Of a stretch of 64,000 bases of DNA, positions 32,224-45,414 are shown one piece after another (the first letter of the stretch is position 1; each line of letters starts with the position of its first letter). Location: the NCBI RefSeq assembly GCF_023078275.1, contig NC_062990.1, forward strand, positions 823,501 to 887,500, given 5' to 3'. A program made the position numbers and the translations under genes. Below the pieces are notes generated by a model. The model was not told the DNA's origin and did not search any database. It worked only from the letters and a program-made list of their open reading frames with translations. Source of the stretch: Leguminivora glycinivorella (lineage: Eukaryota; Arthropoda; Insecta; Lepidoptera; Tortricidae).

Positions 32224-32402
32224 ATTGAGATAGAACTGACTTTTGGGTCGACCAACATGTAGGTTCAGTCATTCTAGACACGCGTTTTGCTGATTTTAAA
32301 TAGTTATATCTTCACAATTACATTCATTCGCCTATCCTACCTACCTCCATTGAGACAGAACTGATTTTTAGGTGGAACAGAGCGTCGGTTAAGTCTTTAT
32401 GA
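32224..32402 (+). repeat. diverged tandem pair
   Basis: Two copies of about 60 bp starting CATTGAGAYAGAACTGA (32224 and 32347), each ending in a GGTTMAGTC-type segment. Confidence 0.5.
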
Positions 32403-32757
32403 CAACAAGTATGGAGCTAGTTAGCAAACTGACCAATAGTTGGGCGGAATGCCAACGAAATTGCAGATCTAAGCCTGTACCACGAGTTTCTGAAATTTTA
32501 GGATACTTTTCCAGTAGAAACGTGTGGCGAATTGAAACCAACCACACAATTGAACGGAATCCTGTCAGTGCGATATCATAATTTTGTATTCTGTCAACTA
32601 ACCTTTTAATTAATTCTCTCGAGCTGTGTCGAAACCAACCTGAGTTTGGTTCACACGGGGGGCAAGAACCATACCGTTCTGCCCTAGGGATGGACAGGGG
32701 GCTACGAGTCCTTGTATAGATTACTCATATGAGAGATAATATCGACCTCGACAGCTG
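32403..32757. other. no gene seen
   Basis: The ORF at 32399-32581 has no recognisable domain. Confidence 0.4.
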
Positions 32758-32840
32758 TGACCTGGGTGGCCGAGCGGATAAAGAGGCATTACCCGCGATT
32801 GGAAAGTACGCTGGTTCGATTCCAGCCTCGGGCACCAGAG
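32758..32840 (+). mobile_element. SINE head, Ser/Leu-tRNA-like
   Basis: GGTGGCCGAGCGGATAAAGA matches the A box of a type II tRNA; CTGGTTCGATTCCAGCC is a perfect T-arm with B box. The ends do not pair as an acceptor stem and there is no convincing anticodon arm, so a SINE rather than a tRNA gene. Confidence 0.65.
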
Positions 32841-32889
32841 GACTTGGTCACTTTTTCTTTCATATGTGTAATTTATTTCGGTTTTAACC

Positions 32890-32990
32890 TTTTAATTGCT
32901 TAGAGCGACACTTCAGCTGTTTCATGTGCTCTGCGTACACCTTATGGTAGTACAGGCGTTTGTAATATGTATGTATATAGAATAAGTTTC
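32890..32990 (+). repeat. repeat L fragment
   Basis: GCTTAGAGCGACACTTCAGC through TGTATGTATATAG; the 3' half of the family at 11143-11393. Confidence 0.6.
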
Positions 32991-33309
32991 TCAGTAGTGT
33001 AAACGTCAAGGATGTTATTTTTGATTCTAGTAATTCCGTTAGGGAGCGTGTCCACTTTCTCCATACAATGAATGTAATTTTTACGCTATCGGTTAACGTA
33101 TTCCAAACCGTTACACACTCGTGGTAGAAGATCTAGTTTAACACGCGTATTTACTGGTATAATAAAATTTTATAGTTTTTTACATGCTCATAATGTTATA
33201 ATAATGTGAGTTCAGTTTATTTTAATTAAGCCAGTTCGACATTTCCTGCTGATTGTAGAATCGGCATCAAATATGTTGCAGCAACCAAGGTGGCAAAATA
33301 GTTCGTCAC

Positions 33310-33480
33310 ACTAGTGGGCTATTTTACCACCAGTGACATTGACACTTGACACTGACAATTCTGTGTCTATTTCTGGCATGATATACATATATTATCTAAC
33401 ATTGTTACTCAGCGTCAATATGTCCTTGTTAAACGGGCAATGAACAGCGAAATATCACTGTCGGCGACAATAGTTACTAT
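33310..33480 (+). repeat. repeat X, uninterrupted copy
   Basis: Same sequence as 11113-11134 plus 11402-11510 but without the repeat L insertion, so it shows the empty-site state. Confidence 0.65.
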
Positions 33481-34184
33481 ATTGTGAAATAACATACAGT
33501 AAGTATTCTTTTGATTTAATTCTCAGTGAAATAACGGGAGGATTTCGGTTAAAGAATCATTTATTTCTCAAATAGAAATTAACATTTCACTTATATGAGA
33601 AACATTTTGCTATTTATACAATTTGATGAATATTTCCCGTTCGTAACTTGGTTTAAAAATTGTATCAAAATCCACCTGAAGCTAAAATGTTGAAACTTTT
33701 TACTGATCCTTTTTTATATTGTGTAATCTACATTTTTAAAATACTAACGCGTTCACAAATACCACAAATAATGCATCCCGACCCAGTGCACTTGACTGCA
33801 TACAAACATTCAGATAATTTGGCATGTGGCCAACATGGAAGCAGTCGATTTGTTGAGAGCAGTATATCTTTAAACAAAAGCTAATGCGAAAGCCAAATTG
33901 AACGAAATTGCAATAAATTACGGGGTAAATATGCAATCCGCGTGGGTATACCCGTGTAATAATTTAACCTAACGTTTTCTTAAAATACGTAAAAAGTTTT
34001 TAGTGCTTTAGTTAGAATCGCACTGAATTTTCGTAATGACTAATTAGTAATCGTCAGAACAGTACTTGTCCAGTGTCAATTGTATTTTAACCTGTCAAAG
34101 GTCACTCACGCAGCGACCGTAACGAAATGGGACAAGGGCAAACCATGTTGATAAAGAAAGGAATAAAAGTAAATTTATTTCGGA
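33481..34184. other. no gene seen
   Basis: No supported gene or repeat. Confidence 0.4.
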
Positions 34185-34335
34185 GAAGTTAACCATTAAC
34201 AAGGTTAGTAACACAAACGCTAGTGAAAATCTCAGAGGTAGATAACCTCGTAGTAGATGACTTCGATTTTTTTAATAACTTGACAGAAACTTCACCCAGT
34301 CCATTACACTACGGATGAAGTTAACCATTAACAAG
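34185..34335 (+). repeat. 113-bp duplicated insert with 19-bp direct repeats
   Basis: 34204-34316 is about 90-95% identical to 31948-32059. It is flanked by GAAGTTAACCATTAACAAG at 34185-34203 and 34317-34335. No poly(A). Confidence 0.85.
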
Positions 34336-34577
34336 CTTATCGCAGACTATGAGGTGAAAGTAGCTTAATTTTAACCGTATGACACTAAAATCCCAAATTC
34401 GAATAATTACAAAGTAGTAGTAGTAATAAGAATAACAAAATTATCAAAATAAACTAAGGTACTACGGGATAAATCCCGACTGAGGGGCAATTGTGATTGA
34501 TCCATTTTTTCCAATTGAGTTCTACATGTATCCACTGAACAAGCGTGCCATATATAACCAGTGGACACTCTAATTAC

Positions 34578-34765
34578 TAACAGGGGCGGCTCACTCCGTG
34601 ATTCTATCGCCGCGCTACAAGTACATCCTGGCGGCCGCGAGTTCGCGGCCTACTCAGGGGTGGCGCGCGTTCTCACGGAATGCACGTTCGCACTTTCTAT
34701 TGTTACTTTACGTCGCAAGTTTTTTTAAGGTTCATATGCGATGTCCGCGTGTCGAATGGCTAATA
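34578..34765 (+). mobile_element. possible hAT-like end fragment
   Basis: CAGGGGCGGCTCACTCCGTG resembles a hAT terminal repeat and is followed by GC-rich sequence with a GGCCGCGAGTTCGCGGCC palindrome. No second end found. Confidence 0.35.
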
Positions 34766-34789
34766 ATACTTAGTTAAATAGACATCATG

Positions 34790-34865
34790 AATAAAATAAA
34801 TACCATAGGACATTCTTACACAGATCTACTACTAATTAAGTCCCACGAAAAAGTTCAATAAGGCT
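34790..34865 (-). mobile_element. SINE tail fragment
   Basis: Reverse of the tail of the SINE at 17275 (AGGACATTCTTACACAGAT; CCCACG; AAGGCTTG). It abuts the RTE-like element. Confidence 0.65.
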
Positions 34866-34869
34866 TGTA

Positions 34870-36825
34870 ATGTTGGAACTTGAACAAAAATATATAAATA
34901 CAGTATATATACCTAGTCTGAAGAAAAAAGCCTGCACACCAACAAAATCCCACAAAATACTCAGTGAGGAAACAGAAGCACTAATAAAGAAGAGGACTGA
35001 GCTAATACGAACAAAGAATAAGGACAAAACAACAAAAGCCGAGCTAAGTCAACTATATAAAGCAACAAAAAAATCTATTAAAAAAGATTATAACAATCAC
35101 AGAAATGAAGTCATTGCAAGAAACCTAAACAACAACAGAAGTACGAAGAGGGCCTTCAAAGAACTAAGCACACATAAAACTTGGATCCAGAACCTGCATC
35201 ACGGAGGCAAAGAAACACTAACAAGGAAAGACGTCAAAGGGCTGGCAACTGATTTCTACAAAGAACTTTACAAAACAAGGGAAGACGACATGCTGAAGCT
35301 AAACACCTGCAACAATACGGTTTCAGACCTAATAGAAGCATTCACTGATAAAGAAGTACTGAACCTCATAAAACAACTCAAAAATGATAAGAGCCCTGGC
35401 CCTGATGGATTGAGCAATGAAGCCATCAAACTGGGTGCACCACTGTTAATAGCTCATCTAACGCAACTGTTCAATATGGTACTCTACACAGAAACTGTAC
35501 CCAAACAATGGTGCACATCCGACATTATCTTATTGTTTAAAAAAGGAGACCCTAAAAACATAGCAAACTACAGACCCATAAGTTTAACATCAAGCATATA
35601 CAAGCTTTTTGCTTCACTGGTACTCAAGCGAATTACCCCTGCAATTGACGCCTTCCAACCCATAGAACAAGCTGGTTTCCGCTCAGGATATAGCACCACA
35701 GACCATACGCAAACATTGGAACAAGTTATTGAAAAATATAATGAGTTTAAAAGGCCTTTGTATGTTGCGTTTGTGGATTATAACAAAGCCTTTGACAGTA
35801 TAAGTCACAGTGCAATATGGGAGGCACTGAACAAGTCTAAGGTAAATGGAAAGTACATTAATATTTTAAGGAATATATATCAGAATAGTACCAGTAAGGT
35901 GAAGCTGGAAACCAGAGGCGATGAAATACCTATAGAAAGAGGGGTGAGACAGGGTGACCCTCTGTCACCCAAACTTTTTATTGCCGTCCTGGAAAATATA
36001 TTTAGTAAGCTGAAGTGGTCACAAAGAGGTATAAGAGTCAATGGCCGCTATTTGAGTCACCTGAGATTCGCAGATGACATCGTCATTCTTGCTGAAACAC
36101 CAAAGGACCTAGAAATGCTTTTAAAATCCCTAGATCAAGAAAGTTCTAAGGTAGGCCTCGAAATGAACCTTACAAAAACCAAAATAATGACAAACAGCCA
36201 CCAAAGACCAATCTCAGTAGGAAATAAAAACATAGAATATGTTAGCAACTACATTTACTTGGGAAAACAAGTATCCTTTCATAAGGATAATCATGAAGAA
36301 GAAATTTCCAGAAGAATAAATATGTCGTGAAAAAGGTTCTGGTCTCTCAAAGAGGTTCTCAAAGGAAACTATAATCTTCAAATGAAAAAAGTAGTAATGG
36401 ACACATGTATCTTACCATGCCTACTGTATGGTTGCCAAACATGGGCACTTACAAAGACCGCACAACTAAGAATAAGGAGTACACAAAGAGCTATGGAAAG
36501 AAGTATCCTAAAAATTAAAAAGATACAAAAAATAAACAGTAATAAAATAAGGCAGAAGACAGGAGTAATAGATGCTCTCAAAAAAGCTAAAGCTTTAAAA
36601 TGGAGATGGGCTGGCCACATATCTCGCTATACGGATAGAAGATGGACCATCGAGTCAACGAAATGGAAAGGGCCACCGGGAAAAAGGCGTCAAGGCAAAC
36701 CTACGACCAGATGGGCCGACGACCTAGTTCAGGCAGCAGGAAAAACCTGGATGGAAGTGGCTAAAAATAGAGATAAGTGGTCAGAGCTGGAGGAGGCCTA
36801 CACCCTGAAAGGGGTTCATAACTAA
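34870..36825 (+). pseudogene. non-LTR reverse transcriptase with one nonsense codon
   Basis: In-frame reading of 651 codons plus the final stop, containing one internal TGA at 36328-36330 where the family context (MS-x-KRFWSL) suggests Trp. RT motifs in order: KSPGPDGLSNE near residue 174, NYRPISLTSSIYKLF, QAGFRSGYSTTDH, FVDYNKAFDSI, GVRQGDPLSP and the catalytic FADD at about residue 399. The tail includes ILPCLLYGCQTWALTK and RWAGHISRYTDRRW-like segments typical of RTE-clade and related LINEs. It reverse transcribes LINE RNA at the target nick; this copy lacks endonuclease and is interrupted. Only one lesion in about 2 kb suggests recent insertion. Clade assignment is tentative. Confidence 0.9.
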
Positions 36826-36841
36826 AAAAAAAAAAAAAAAA
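34870..36841 (+). mobile_element. RTE-like non-LTR retrotransposon, 5'-truncated
   Basis: The coding tail (34870-36825) is followed directly by a poly(A) run to about 36841. The endonuclease and N-terminal part are absent, typical of incomplete target-primed reverse transcription. No unambiguous target duplication was found. Confidence 0.85.
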
Positions 36842-38247
36842 TCAAGAAGGAAAGTTATAACTAGAAAACATGTAATAATAAAACAAAAATTGGTTATGAA
36901 TAAAGGGCTTTAATAATAATAATATATACCTAGAAAGTACCCAAGACTTGAATATGATAGTATAACATTTTATGTGAGTATTAATTCGTTTTAATCCATA
37001 GGTAACCCTATCGCCGGACGCCGCGCACGTGCGGCTCGTTTCTTTGTAAGATTTTTGTAGGTATTTAAAAAGGCGGCATTTCGTAAACATCAAAGCAGTG
37101 AGCCTTCTGTACTTGTACTATTATATATTCTGTATACTAATGCAAACATTGTAAAACATGAAAAAATGGATCAGTTGTACTGTACCTTACTAGCATTTCA
37201 ACGTACTCTTTTAATAAAGACAAAGTTAAATAAGCAAAAAAATTGTTGCTATTGAAATAATTCGGTCTTCATAACATAACCATTTTTTGTAAATATCAAG
37301 GACGAAGCCACCAAGCGCCAGCCAGAAGCTGGTGAGCAGGCATAGAAGACGTAAAAATCGTAAAATCGCTCGTAAACTCCCGATTCACAAAACAAACACT
37401 CAGGGCAAGGTCGACACTTGAGACGCGAACCATTCATGTTTTCCTGCAGTATAATGAAATCGAGTCGTAAACTGTGGAATTTTTCAAAGATTTAATAGCC
37501 TGGATATTTATCAGCGTACAAGACAGCGGGTCGAATTCGGGTTTCGTCTATTTTTCTTTAGTACAGTCGCCATCGGAGTTACCAAAGGTCTCACAAAATA
37601 TCTCCATTATTAAAGTGTTTGAGTGTGATTATCATCTTCGGCCTTTAACATTATTGACATGATGGATGGGTGCGGTACGTTCAACTTAAGATGCTGACAA
37701 CACCCAATGACCTTGACTCTCACACTGTCTATTCGTATGAAAGTAATTGAGAGCGCGATGTTACAAAAGAGGGCGGCTAGGTACGAAAAGTACGGAAAAA
37801 TATTAAAATAAAATAGAAAGATGCATTATTTGTGCAATATGTTTCGTTAGTGTTTTAGATATGTATATTTCTGTTATTGTGATTTTAATTAAAGACAACT
37901 AAGTGAATAATTGAACGACATAGAACCGTTTAATGACGAACTCGAGACCAATTTTTGCAATTTTTTCTATGGAGCCGATTTCATTAAATCGTGTATCGAG
38001 TACGTCTATGTTCGTTGAAATATAACGAATAATAACATAATATATAATTTACTTGCCTTACTAAAACTATCAGTTTGTCTTAAAAACTGCGCAAGTAACA
38101 TCAATTCTGCGCAATCGGGTTTTGTCAGGCTCTTAAGTCACAACTGCTATCCGTACAAAGATTGCCTTTAAAAGACACCTTTCAGGCTTTTTACATTGCA
38201 TATGCGCAAAGTGTTTTATTTTTTCTTGTCAGGTTGATACTTCAGAG
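36842..38247. other. no gene seen
   Basis: AT-rich, with a (TAA)n run near 36910. No supported gene. Confidence 0.4.
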
Positions 38248-38286
38248 GGCCATCTGTACTGAAAAACGTCGTACGATACACGTGCG
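38248..38286 (-). repeat. dispersed repeat, copy of 18131-18170
   Basis: GGCCATCTGTACTGAAAAAC then GTCGTACGATACACGTGC, the exact inverse of the 18131 copy. Confidence 0.8.
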
Positions 38287-39767
38287 AAGAGCAAAAATTC
38301 GTAATTCTTGTCGATTAAAAACAAAACACTCCCTTCAGTCGTGTTTTAATTTATCGTCTCTCGTTTCGAGCTTTCTCTTTTCCGCACTTGTATCGTAATT
38401 TACTATTTTAAATTTATCAGCCCCTTTGAAACCGGCAATGTAGCCAACTGCAACTATTCAATAATTCAAATCCCCTATGCATTTGTCAATTAACTAATCA
38501 AAACGCAAGCTAAGCCGCGGCATAAAGTTAGCCATTTCCACCCTCGTCTAGACGTGTGGGCGTAGCCGACTCTACGCAAACATGTTGAAACAAGTTATTT
38601 TAAACCTTATATTTATGAAGTAGAGGACATGTTTGAGGGGAAAGGCTGTGTAGAGCCTTACGTAGAAATGCATGAAAGGGATCTTCTGAAAAGTGTTCGG
38701 TTTGGGTAAGAGAAGGAATATTTAACAGCGGTTTAATAGCAGCATTTAACTAGTCAAACGTCTGTTAAAATTACAGAAGCAACATACTTAATATTGTGAA
38801 CGGGACTTAACCGCGTATAACTATATTTTTAACTAACTCCCAACTTTTCAAGGACGACATTGTGCGCGAGGGCTCAGAGCAGACTGGCTAAAGTTGACAT
38901 CAACATCTTCTAGCTGTAATTGTTGACCAGCACTCGGTCCTGACTACCCACTTGAACGTTGTGCTCACTAGAGATGTTTTCGCCACACAAATAAAGATGC
39001 TCAGTCGAAATCAGAGAGAACCAAAACATTATTGAAGACTTGGTCTAGTAATTAGTAAAGTCGACTACACCGAGCAGAAGACGACGGTATAATACCAGAA
39101 GAATCAGAAAATAAAAATACATATTAAAGACGTAAGTAAACATTCTGAAACCTCTAGTCTAGTCGGGTACGTGAGTTGTATTTCAAAATTAAGCTGTGTG
39201 CTGAGACTTTTATAAAATGAAACATCTATTAAATTAATGCAGTAAATACAATACGTTATTTTAACAAAGAAATGTTTTGATCGATATAGACAGTCGAAGA
39301 CCATAATATGCAAACAATAAAGAATAAAGGACCCAAATAATTTCCTTGTAGCACACCACATATTTATAGTGGCATAAAAAAATTCAGCAAATAAATTTCA
39401 AATGATTTAAATACAAGCATAAAATAAGATTATTTCAATAATAGGCCAATCGTTTAGCATCTAGCGTTCAGCAGATGCTTCGCATACTTATTTGTTTACA
39501 ATGTTTAATGTAATACTCTATCAAATGCCTTTCGACTTTTTTTCCACTGTTGCCACAGCCTCTTTATCTTTTTCTAAACCTCATTTGAACGGGATAAAGT
39601 CTAATTTTAGTGAAGTTGTCGTTGTTATGTCAGTTCCGGGTGTAACGGCAGATTCCCGCCCTTGACCGCTGGCAGCTCGCCAGCTCTGATAAATGTTATT
39701 GATTCGCCCAAACCGTGCACTCTGATGCGCCCGTTGGTAACATTGTTAACGATGTACTGCTTTGTGC
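38287..39767. other. no gene seen
   Basis: No supported gene or repeat. Confidence 0.4.
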
Positions 39768-39860
39768 GGTACAGTCACCGACAATGGCATCGCACAAGAA
39801 TAAAGCCGCAAAAATATCTGACACTATTTTATTTGTAGAGCAATATGAACGTGCTACATA
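39768..39860 (-). repeat. MITE-like repeat, copy of 31571-31725
   Basis: GGTACAGTCACCGACAATGG and GCCGCAAAAATATCTGACAC match the reverse of the 31571 element. Confidence 0.6.
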
Positions 39861-41623
39861 TTTTTGCAGTTTTGTTTTTGTGTGATGTTATTACCGCTGG
39901 CTGTAATTCAGATCCTGCATTTAAAGTTTGGATTTCGGCAGTATACATCAAAAAACAGGAAAATTAGGTAAAATATTGGATTTTAGTTTCCTTGTCGTAG
40001 ATTTTTCAAATGATTAGTACGCAATTTAATCATTCATGTAAAGACGCTGTTTGAAATGCAAAGCCAGTCTCTGGTAACAAACAGATTCTTTTTGCTGAAA
40101 AGTAGGGGACCTAGAAAACTATCCTGTGTTAAATGTGAATGTCATTATGTAGGTACGACATTCATAGTCACTCACTTCAATTTGATGACATTAAGTATGA
40201 TCTGACGCACGAATGTGATCTCTGGTCATTACCGACATCATTTAGACCAATCTGGAACTGTGATAATTTAAAGCAGCAAGTGATATTAAAAAAGGACTAA
40301 ACGCCAATAGTATACCGAAGGTTAGTGAAATTATTTCAAGGTATTTATTACCAAGGATGTTCTGCTTAACAACCCTAAACCAGTGACCTACTACATCGCG
40401 TTCCATTAAACCAGAGTCTAGTTACCAGACTATACTAGGCACAAGCCCGACGGTCAACAGGAATGCCTAGGGCTTTTGAAACTTGTGTACACTGCGGCGA
40501 ACCGAGGAATAGCTCGGAATTTAGTAATACTAGTTTTAGATCAACTTGTTTGACAAATATTTTCTGGAATTTCTGAAGCGACGGTACTGAGGATTAAAAG
40601 TGGGTCGAATCGTTTTTCAATGGTGAAAAGCAGTTTGCATATTGTGAGCTTCTTTTATTTTACACGATACGAAAATAATATGTGAAATTCCCATTTTCGA
40701 AAGAAGTGCTTCGTATAACATTTTGTTCATGTTATTTGGTTCTTGCAAATCGGTCTAACACGTATTTCCCGGATATCATTCGCAGTAGGTACATACTTGC
40801 CTAAAATTAGGAACAGCAAATTCTGCTCATCCATTTTCCTAGGAAATACATAACATTTTCTACTTGTATGCGACAGAATGTTTGCCATAAATCGCAACTT
40901 GCGAGTTAAGAAAGTGTCCTCCTCAATTTCGCTGACACACCATGACCTATTTGGCCACTTTCTATAACAGCAGAGCCAAAAACTGCAGTATTGATTTTTA
41001 ACATAATGCTTTCTTCACCATTAGTACTTGTGTTTACAAATAACAAAGAATCATCTTGCATTGGATTGAAACAACTCATTGTTCTGGTCTGATTCTCGTC
41101 AATATTTGGGTTCAATTTCTCCTAACTAACCCATAGTCTTAACTTAAGAGTAGTCTTTTCTGGGTTATCTCTTGACCCGTATTGGAAATTTTTGTCTAAA
41201 TCTTTAAACCTGAAATCCATGTAGATAAAATTCACGAAAGATCTAAACTACTTACTAACTCCTTAACCTTGCACTTGGAACATATAATAAACTGATTCTA
41301 TTAAAGCATTCCAAGTCGTATAAATCATAAATAGGAGACTGCCAAGTTGTTTACTGCAACGTAGACCGCAATACGGCACTTTAGTTTGGTACTTAATCTA
41401 TTACTCCAGAGGTTAGATGCAGTGCACGGTCAGTAATGTAATGTATGTATCTATCGCTTAGCAAAAAATATTGCAAATGTAAGAATGGTATTGTTCTTTT
41501 ATAACATGACGCCTTAATATTTGCGCCAACGAAATGCGCTCCTAGAAATATCATTTATCAAATTAGTTTTATAGTAACTAGACACTTCCTCTAACTATAA
41601 TTATAACACAATAAAAATCCTTA
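39861..41623. other. no gene seen
   Basis: No supported gene or repeat. Confidence 0.4.
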
Positions 41624-41767
41624 CGGTGCTGTAACACGGGCAATACAATTGCCAGCAATCTACATACCATTGCCGCGTTTGTTCAATACGCACCAACTAA
41701 CTATGGAGCACACGCGGCAGTGATATGTAAATGGCTTGAAATTGTGTTGCCCGTGTAAGAGCACCGT
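41624..41767. mobile_element. PIF/Harbinger-type MITE
   Basis: Ends CGGTGCT-GTAACACGGGCAA and TTGCCCGTGTAAGAGCACCG, flanked by TTA on both sides. Confidence 0.8.
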
Positions 41768-41769
41768 TA

Positions 41770-43509
41770 CACCGCAAGTCTGATTCTCAGCACATTATTA
41801 TTTCATTCATTTCTAGATTGCAAGAATCTGATTTGTAAAAACAGTTTATGAGAGTGAAGTGAATTTTTTTTCTTTTACACTAGACAGAGTCCATATCCAG
41901 ATCAATTTCATAACCTATTACTGCATCAGAATCCGCAAGGTTTCAAGGGGGATGGTAAGCCCGTTACAAGGACGAAAGCTACATTTCTGTCAGCAAACGA
42001 AGCGTAACATGAGAGGGCTGGAACTTATACATCGATACGATTCGCTTTAAGTCAGCCCAATAAGTTCCGCAAATCCGTAAGACTGAAGGATAGACAGTCA
42101 GCTATTTTGTAATAAGTTTATTGGCATAATCATAGATAAACTAAAGACGCACTGTAAATGCTCTTAAGATTGCTAGTTTGAGTTAGTGAGATTAATATTT
42201 TGTTTATACGTTTGTATACATTTGGTAGATATTTCTGTTCCGAAGATAATCAGCGGGACTCTGCTGTCTTAAAAAATATTATATGGTATTTTAGTAACTC
42301 AAACGAAAATTACGTACATTTCTTGTTCCAGTTCAATGAGTATGCCATCTAGAATGAGGAAGCTTTTCTAGCCAACCGAATTGTTTCTAACAATACCAAG
42401 AAGTGGAACAAAAATAAAAAGGCGGCAAGAATAGAATTAGAATCATATGGGTTCGAGTCCCTCGGGTGGGTGAGTCGTCGAACATTGCAATTGACGTGAC
42501 GTTTCCATTAGCAATTTGTGAATTTATAATCTCTAATCATTAATGTTAACTATTTTTCTCAGTCAAAGTTGATACTGATGAAGCTCGGGCTAATACTATG
42601 ACCTCGGGCCATCCTGTCCGGATTGGGAAGGCAAATAACAAACGCTTTTTGAATACTAATGCTCCTATACTAGGATTACAGATCCCTGTACCCCTGATCC
42701 TAGTATACCAAGACTGCATACCGAACTAGATACAGATGGAGACAGCTTTTTGTAATTCTAAAGTAACTAAACTAACTAACTGGTCTGTGCTCGTCTGAAA
42801 TCTATATTATATTTTAGCGTTTAGTTGTTCTTTTTCTTTGCAATGCAGAAACTAAAAAGGTGAAAGTGGGCACACTCTTTAAACGTTCAAAATTTTTAGT
42901 ACTCGACCTTGAAATGTGAAGTTACTGTAAAAGTCTACAAAGTTACATACCTAGACTAGAAATGTAATTTGAATACTGCAATGACTATCTAATGTATTTT
43001 TACTGTAACACTGAAGTATTTTAACTTAATTGTAATTCGTTTCAATATCGGATAATTCCCTCGCGTTACTGGTCTGAAAAATGGCGGTACCCGAATACAC
43101 CAGCAGTTACAGCAAATATGCGCATACTTTATCATTCGGCAATATCGATCCTACTGGCTTTTGTATCTGACGAGGAAATCTTTGGTAAATTAACATCTAT
43201 ACACATAGATATATTAATTACACCCAAACTAGGTATAGATTCAACAGACGATATCCCGGGATAAGTTCGTCTTTATCCCAATGACAGGTATTTTCTCCTG
43301 TATTGTACCATTGGGTGTTTGTCTATTCCTAATGTAGTTAAGTACTTACTTGTTTCATACGGAAGTAAATCGAATGGATCCCATTAAAACGACATGTATC
43401 TGTTTATACTCTTTTTTCTTTTATTTCTCTAATAATAATTTGAGTGTTTCATTCTGCTAATAAAACCAAAAGTGACAGGATGTTGCAAGTTCACTTTACC
43501 AAAGGAATC
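41770..43509. other. mostly unannotated; one tRNA-like scrap
   Basis: 42437-42475 (GGGTTCGAGTCCCTCGGGTG) resembles a SINE B box. Otherwise no gene or repeat seen. Confidence 0.4.
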
Positions 43510-43679
43510 CTCATCATCCTCCTTGCGTCATGACGGCTTTTTGCCACGGCTCATGGGAGCCTGGGGTCGGCTTTGACAACTAATCCCAAGATTTGGCGTA
43601 CGCACTATTTTTTACTAAAGCGACTGCCATCTGACCTTTCAACCCGAAGGGTAAACTAGACCTTATTGGAATTAGTCGT
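43510..43679 (-). mobile_element. tRNA-derived SINE, 3' half
   Basis: TCATCCTCCTTGCGTCATGA through CCTTATTGGAATTAGTCG: body of the 26982 family without the head. Confidence 0.8.
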
Positions 43680-44086
43680 TTATCAAGGAATCCTAATATT
43701 CATGGTTAATGCTCTTTACCATACAGATACATTTCACCAATTTCGAGGACTACTTATCAACAACCAGTTTTCATCGACCGTCCTGAATTTTCTCGCACTC
43801 CCCAACAGAATGAGAAGTACATTTTCAATAAAAACACATCGCTCGCTACAGCCGCCCTTCAGCTTGACAAGCACGAGTTAACTTCGCCTTTGTTTTGACA
43901 GCTGACATCCACGTACATATACCAAGTATACGATAGGCAGTAGTCTTACCAAGAGCAACTAAGCGATAAGCTATCGACTATTCTAGCTCAAGAAATAACA
44001 CTCCATCACTATTTATCATATGGAGAAAGAGAACAGCTCCCAAAAACTGTTGCTTTCTTGAACTAAAATGCGCACTGCCAAGGAGT

Positions 44087-44240
44087 AGAGTCCTTGCCGG
44101 CGGCTATATTTCCGAGCTCAAATAACCCGGCAACCTTCAAATCAAGGGTGAACAGGCATCTTCTGAGCGAGCTCACGCCATCGTAGGCCACGTCGCTGCC
44201 TTTGGCTAGTCTGTAGCCAGGAGTAATCCCATTTATAATA
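44087..44240 (+). pseudogene. LINE C-terminal fragment
   Basis: GCCGGCGGCTATATTTCCGA through GCCACGTCGCTGCC. In translation it approximates a LPA-VF-NPATFKSRVNRHLL motif typical of a lepidopteran LINE C-terminus. A second copy is at 45415-45600. Confidence 0.55.
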
Positions 44241-44568
44241 GAAAAAAAATGTGACTGCTGGCAGTGCTGGCCAATTCCTTTCTAGTTTCTAACTCAAATC
44301 GCTTCTCGCCAATCATCGGCGGTGGAACAAATGCCTAAGTTACGCATGGATGTATTTTTCTTTGTAGTGGGAACATTTATCAAATCATCGGGTGTTGGAA
44401 AGTGGATGTAATGTTTTATGGATTAGGGTTGATTGTTAAGAATTGTAAGGTGTGGGCGTAAGATGTTGAACAATATCTGTTTCAAATAGAATAGGTTGGG
44501 TTCATTGAAAACTTTCTATTTTAATTTGATTTCAACAGTCTCTGGGTTAAGAATTTCCATTTCATTTG

Positions 44569-44762
44569 ATTTTCGGTGAAGGAAAACGTGAGGAAACCGG
44601 ACTAATTCCAATAAGGCCTAGTTACCCTTCGGGTTGGAAGATCAGATGGCAGTCGCTTTCGTAAAACTAGTGCCTACGCCAAATCTTGGGATTAGTTGTC
44701 AAAGCGGACCCCAGACTCCCTTGAGCCGTAGCAAATGCCGGGATAACGCAAGGAGGATGATG
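44569..44762 (+). mobile_element. tRNA-derived SINE, 3' half
   Basis: TTTTCGGTGAAGGAAAACGT through GCAAGGAGGATGATG; head missing. Directly followed by repeat L. Confidence 0.8.
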
Positions 44763-44765
44763 CGT

Positions 44766-44945
44766 CTCTGGGTTAAGAATTTCACCATCCTTCTTCCCGT
44801 GGGTGTAGTAGGGAGTAGCCGACTGTGGGATAATATTATGTTTCCGTTTTCTTTCAACCCCTTAATTGCTTAGAGTGGCACTGAGAATTTAACAGTTTCA
44901 TGTACTCTACCCACCCACTTTGGGAATGCAGACGTAATTAATAAA
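44766..44945 (+). repeat. repeat L copy
   Basis: GTTAAGAATTTCACCATCCT, TTTCAACCCCTTAATTGCTT; same family as 11143-11393. Confidence 0.7.
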
Positions 44946-45414
44946 GTGTGCATACAGATGTTTTTGAGCACATCGGCAACTCCTATATGTGTGATGACGA
45001 CAATACGTTTATCCTGTGATTTTGATTAAGAACTTCTTTAAAAGGTTTTTTAGGTATATTTTAGATAAAACATGTCTACGTGAAAAAATCCAAATGGATG
45101 CAAATAAAATATTAATAACATAACACCACTGCATTTTAGCTTTTATTTCGTTTACTTAAGAATATAAATAGGTTGGAAGACGTAATGGACGTGGGTGGGT
45201 ATAGGCCCTACCTTTATTTATGTACGCTAACCAACATAAGGTAAACAGAAAACTACGTATTTACTCGCTGGTATAAGAGAAAAGGCACTTTTAAACACGG
45301 CGAAGGGAGTTTTTTACCATCGGATTTTTAGACGCACGGCCGGTTTTCTCCCTCACTTGATAGATGTTCCTCCAATTCGAACGAAGCGAAACGAACAGGT
45401 ATACTTCTATCTTA

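Noticed and set aside
32758..32840. Functional tRNA gene
   Set aside because: A and B boxes are good, but no acceptor stem pairs and no convincing anticodon arm forms.
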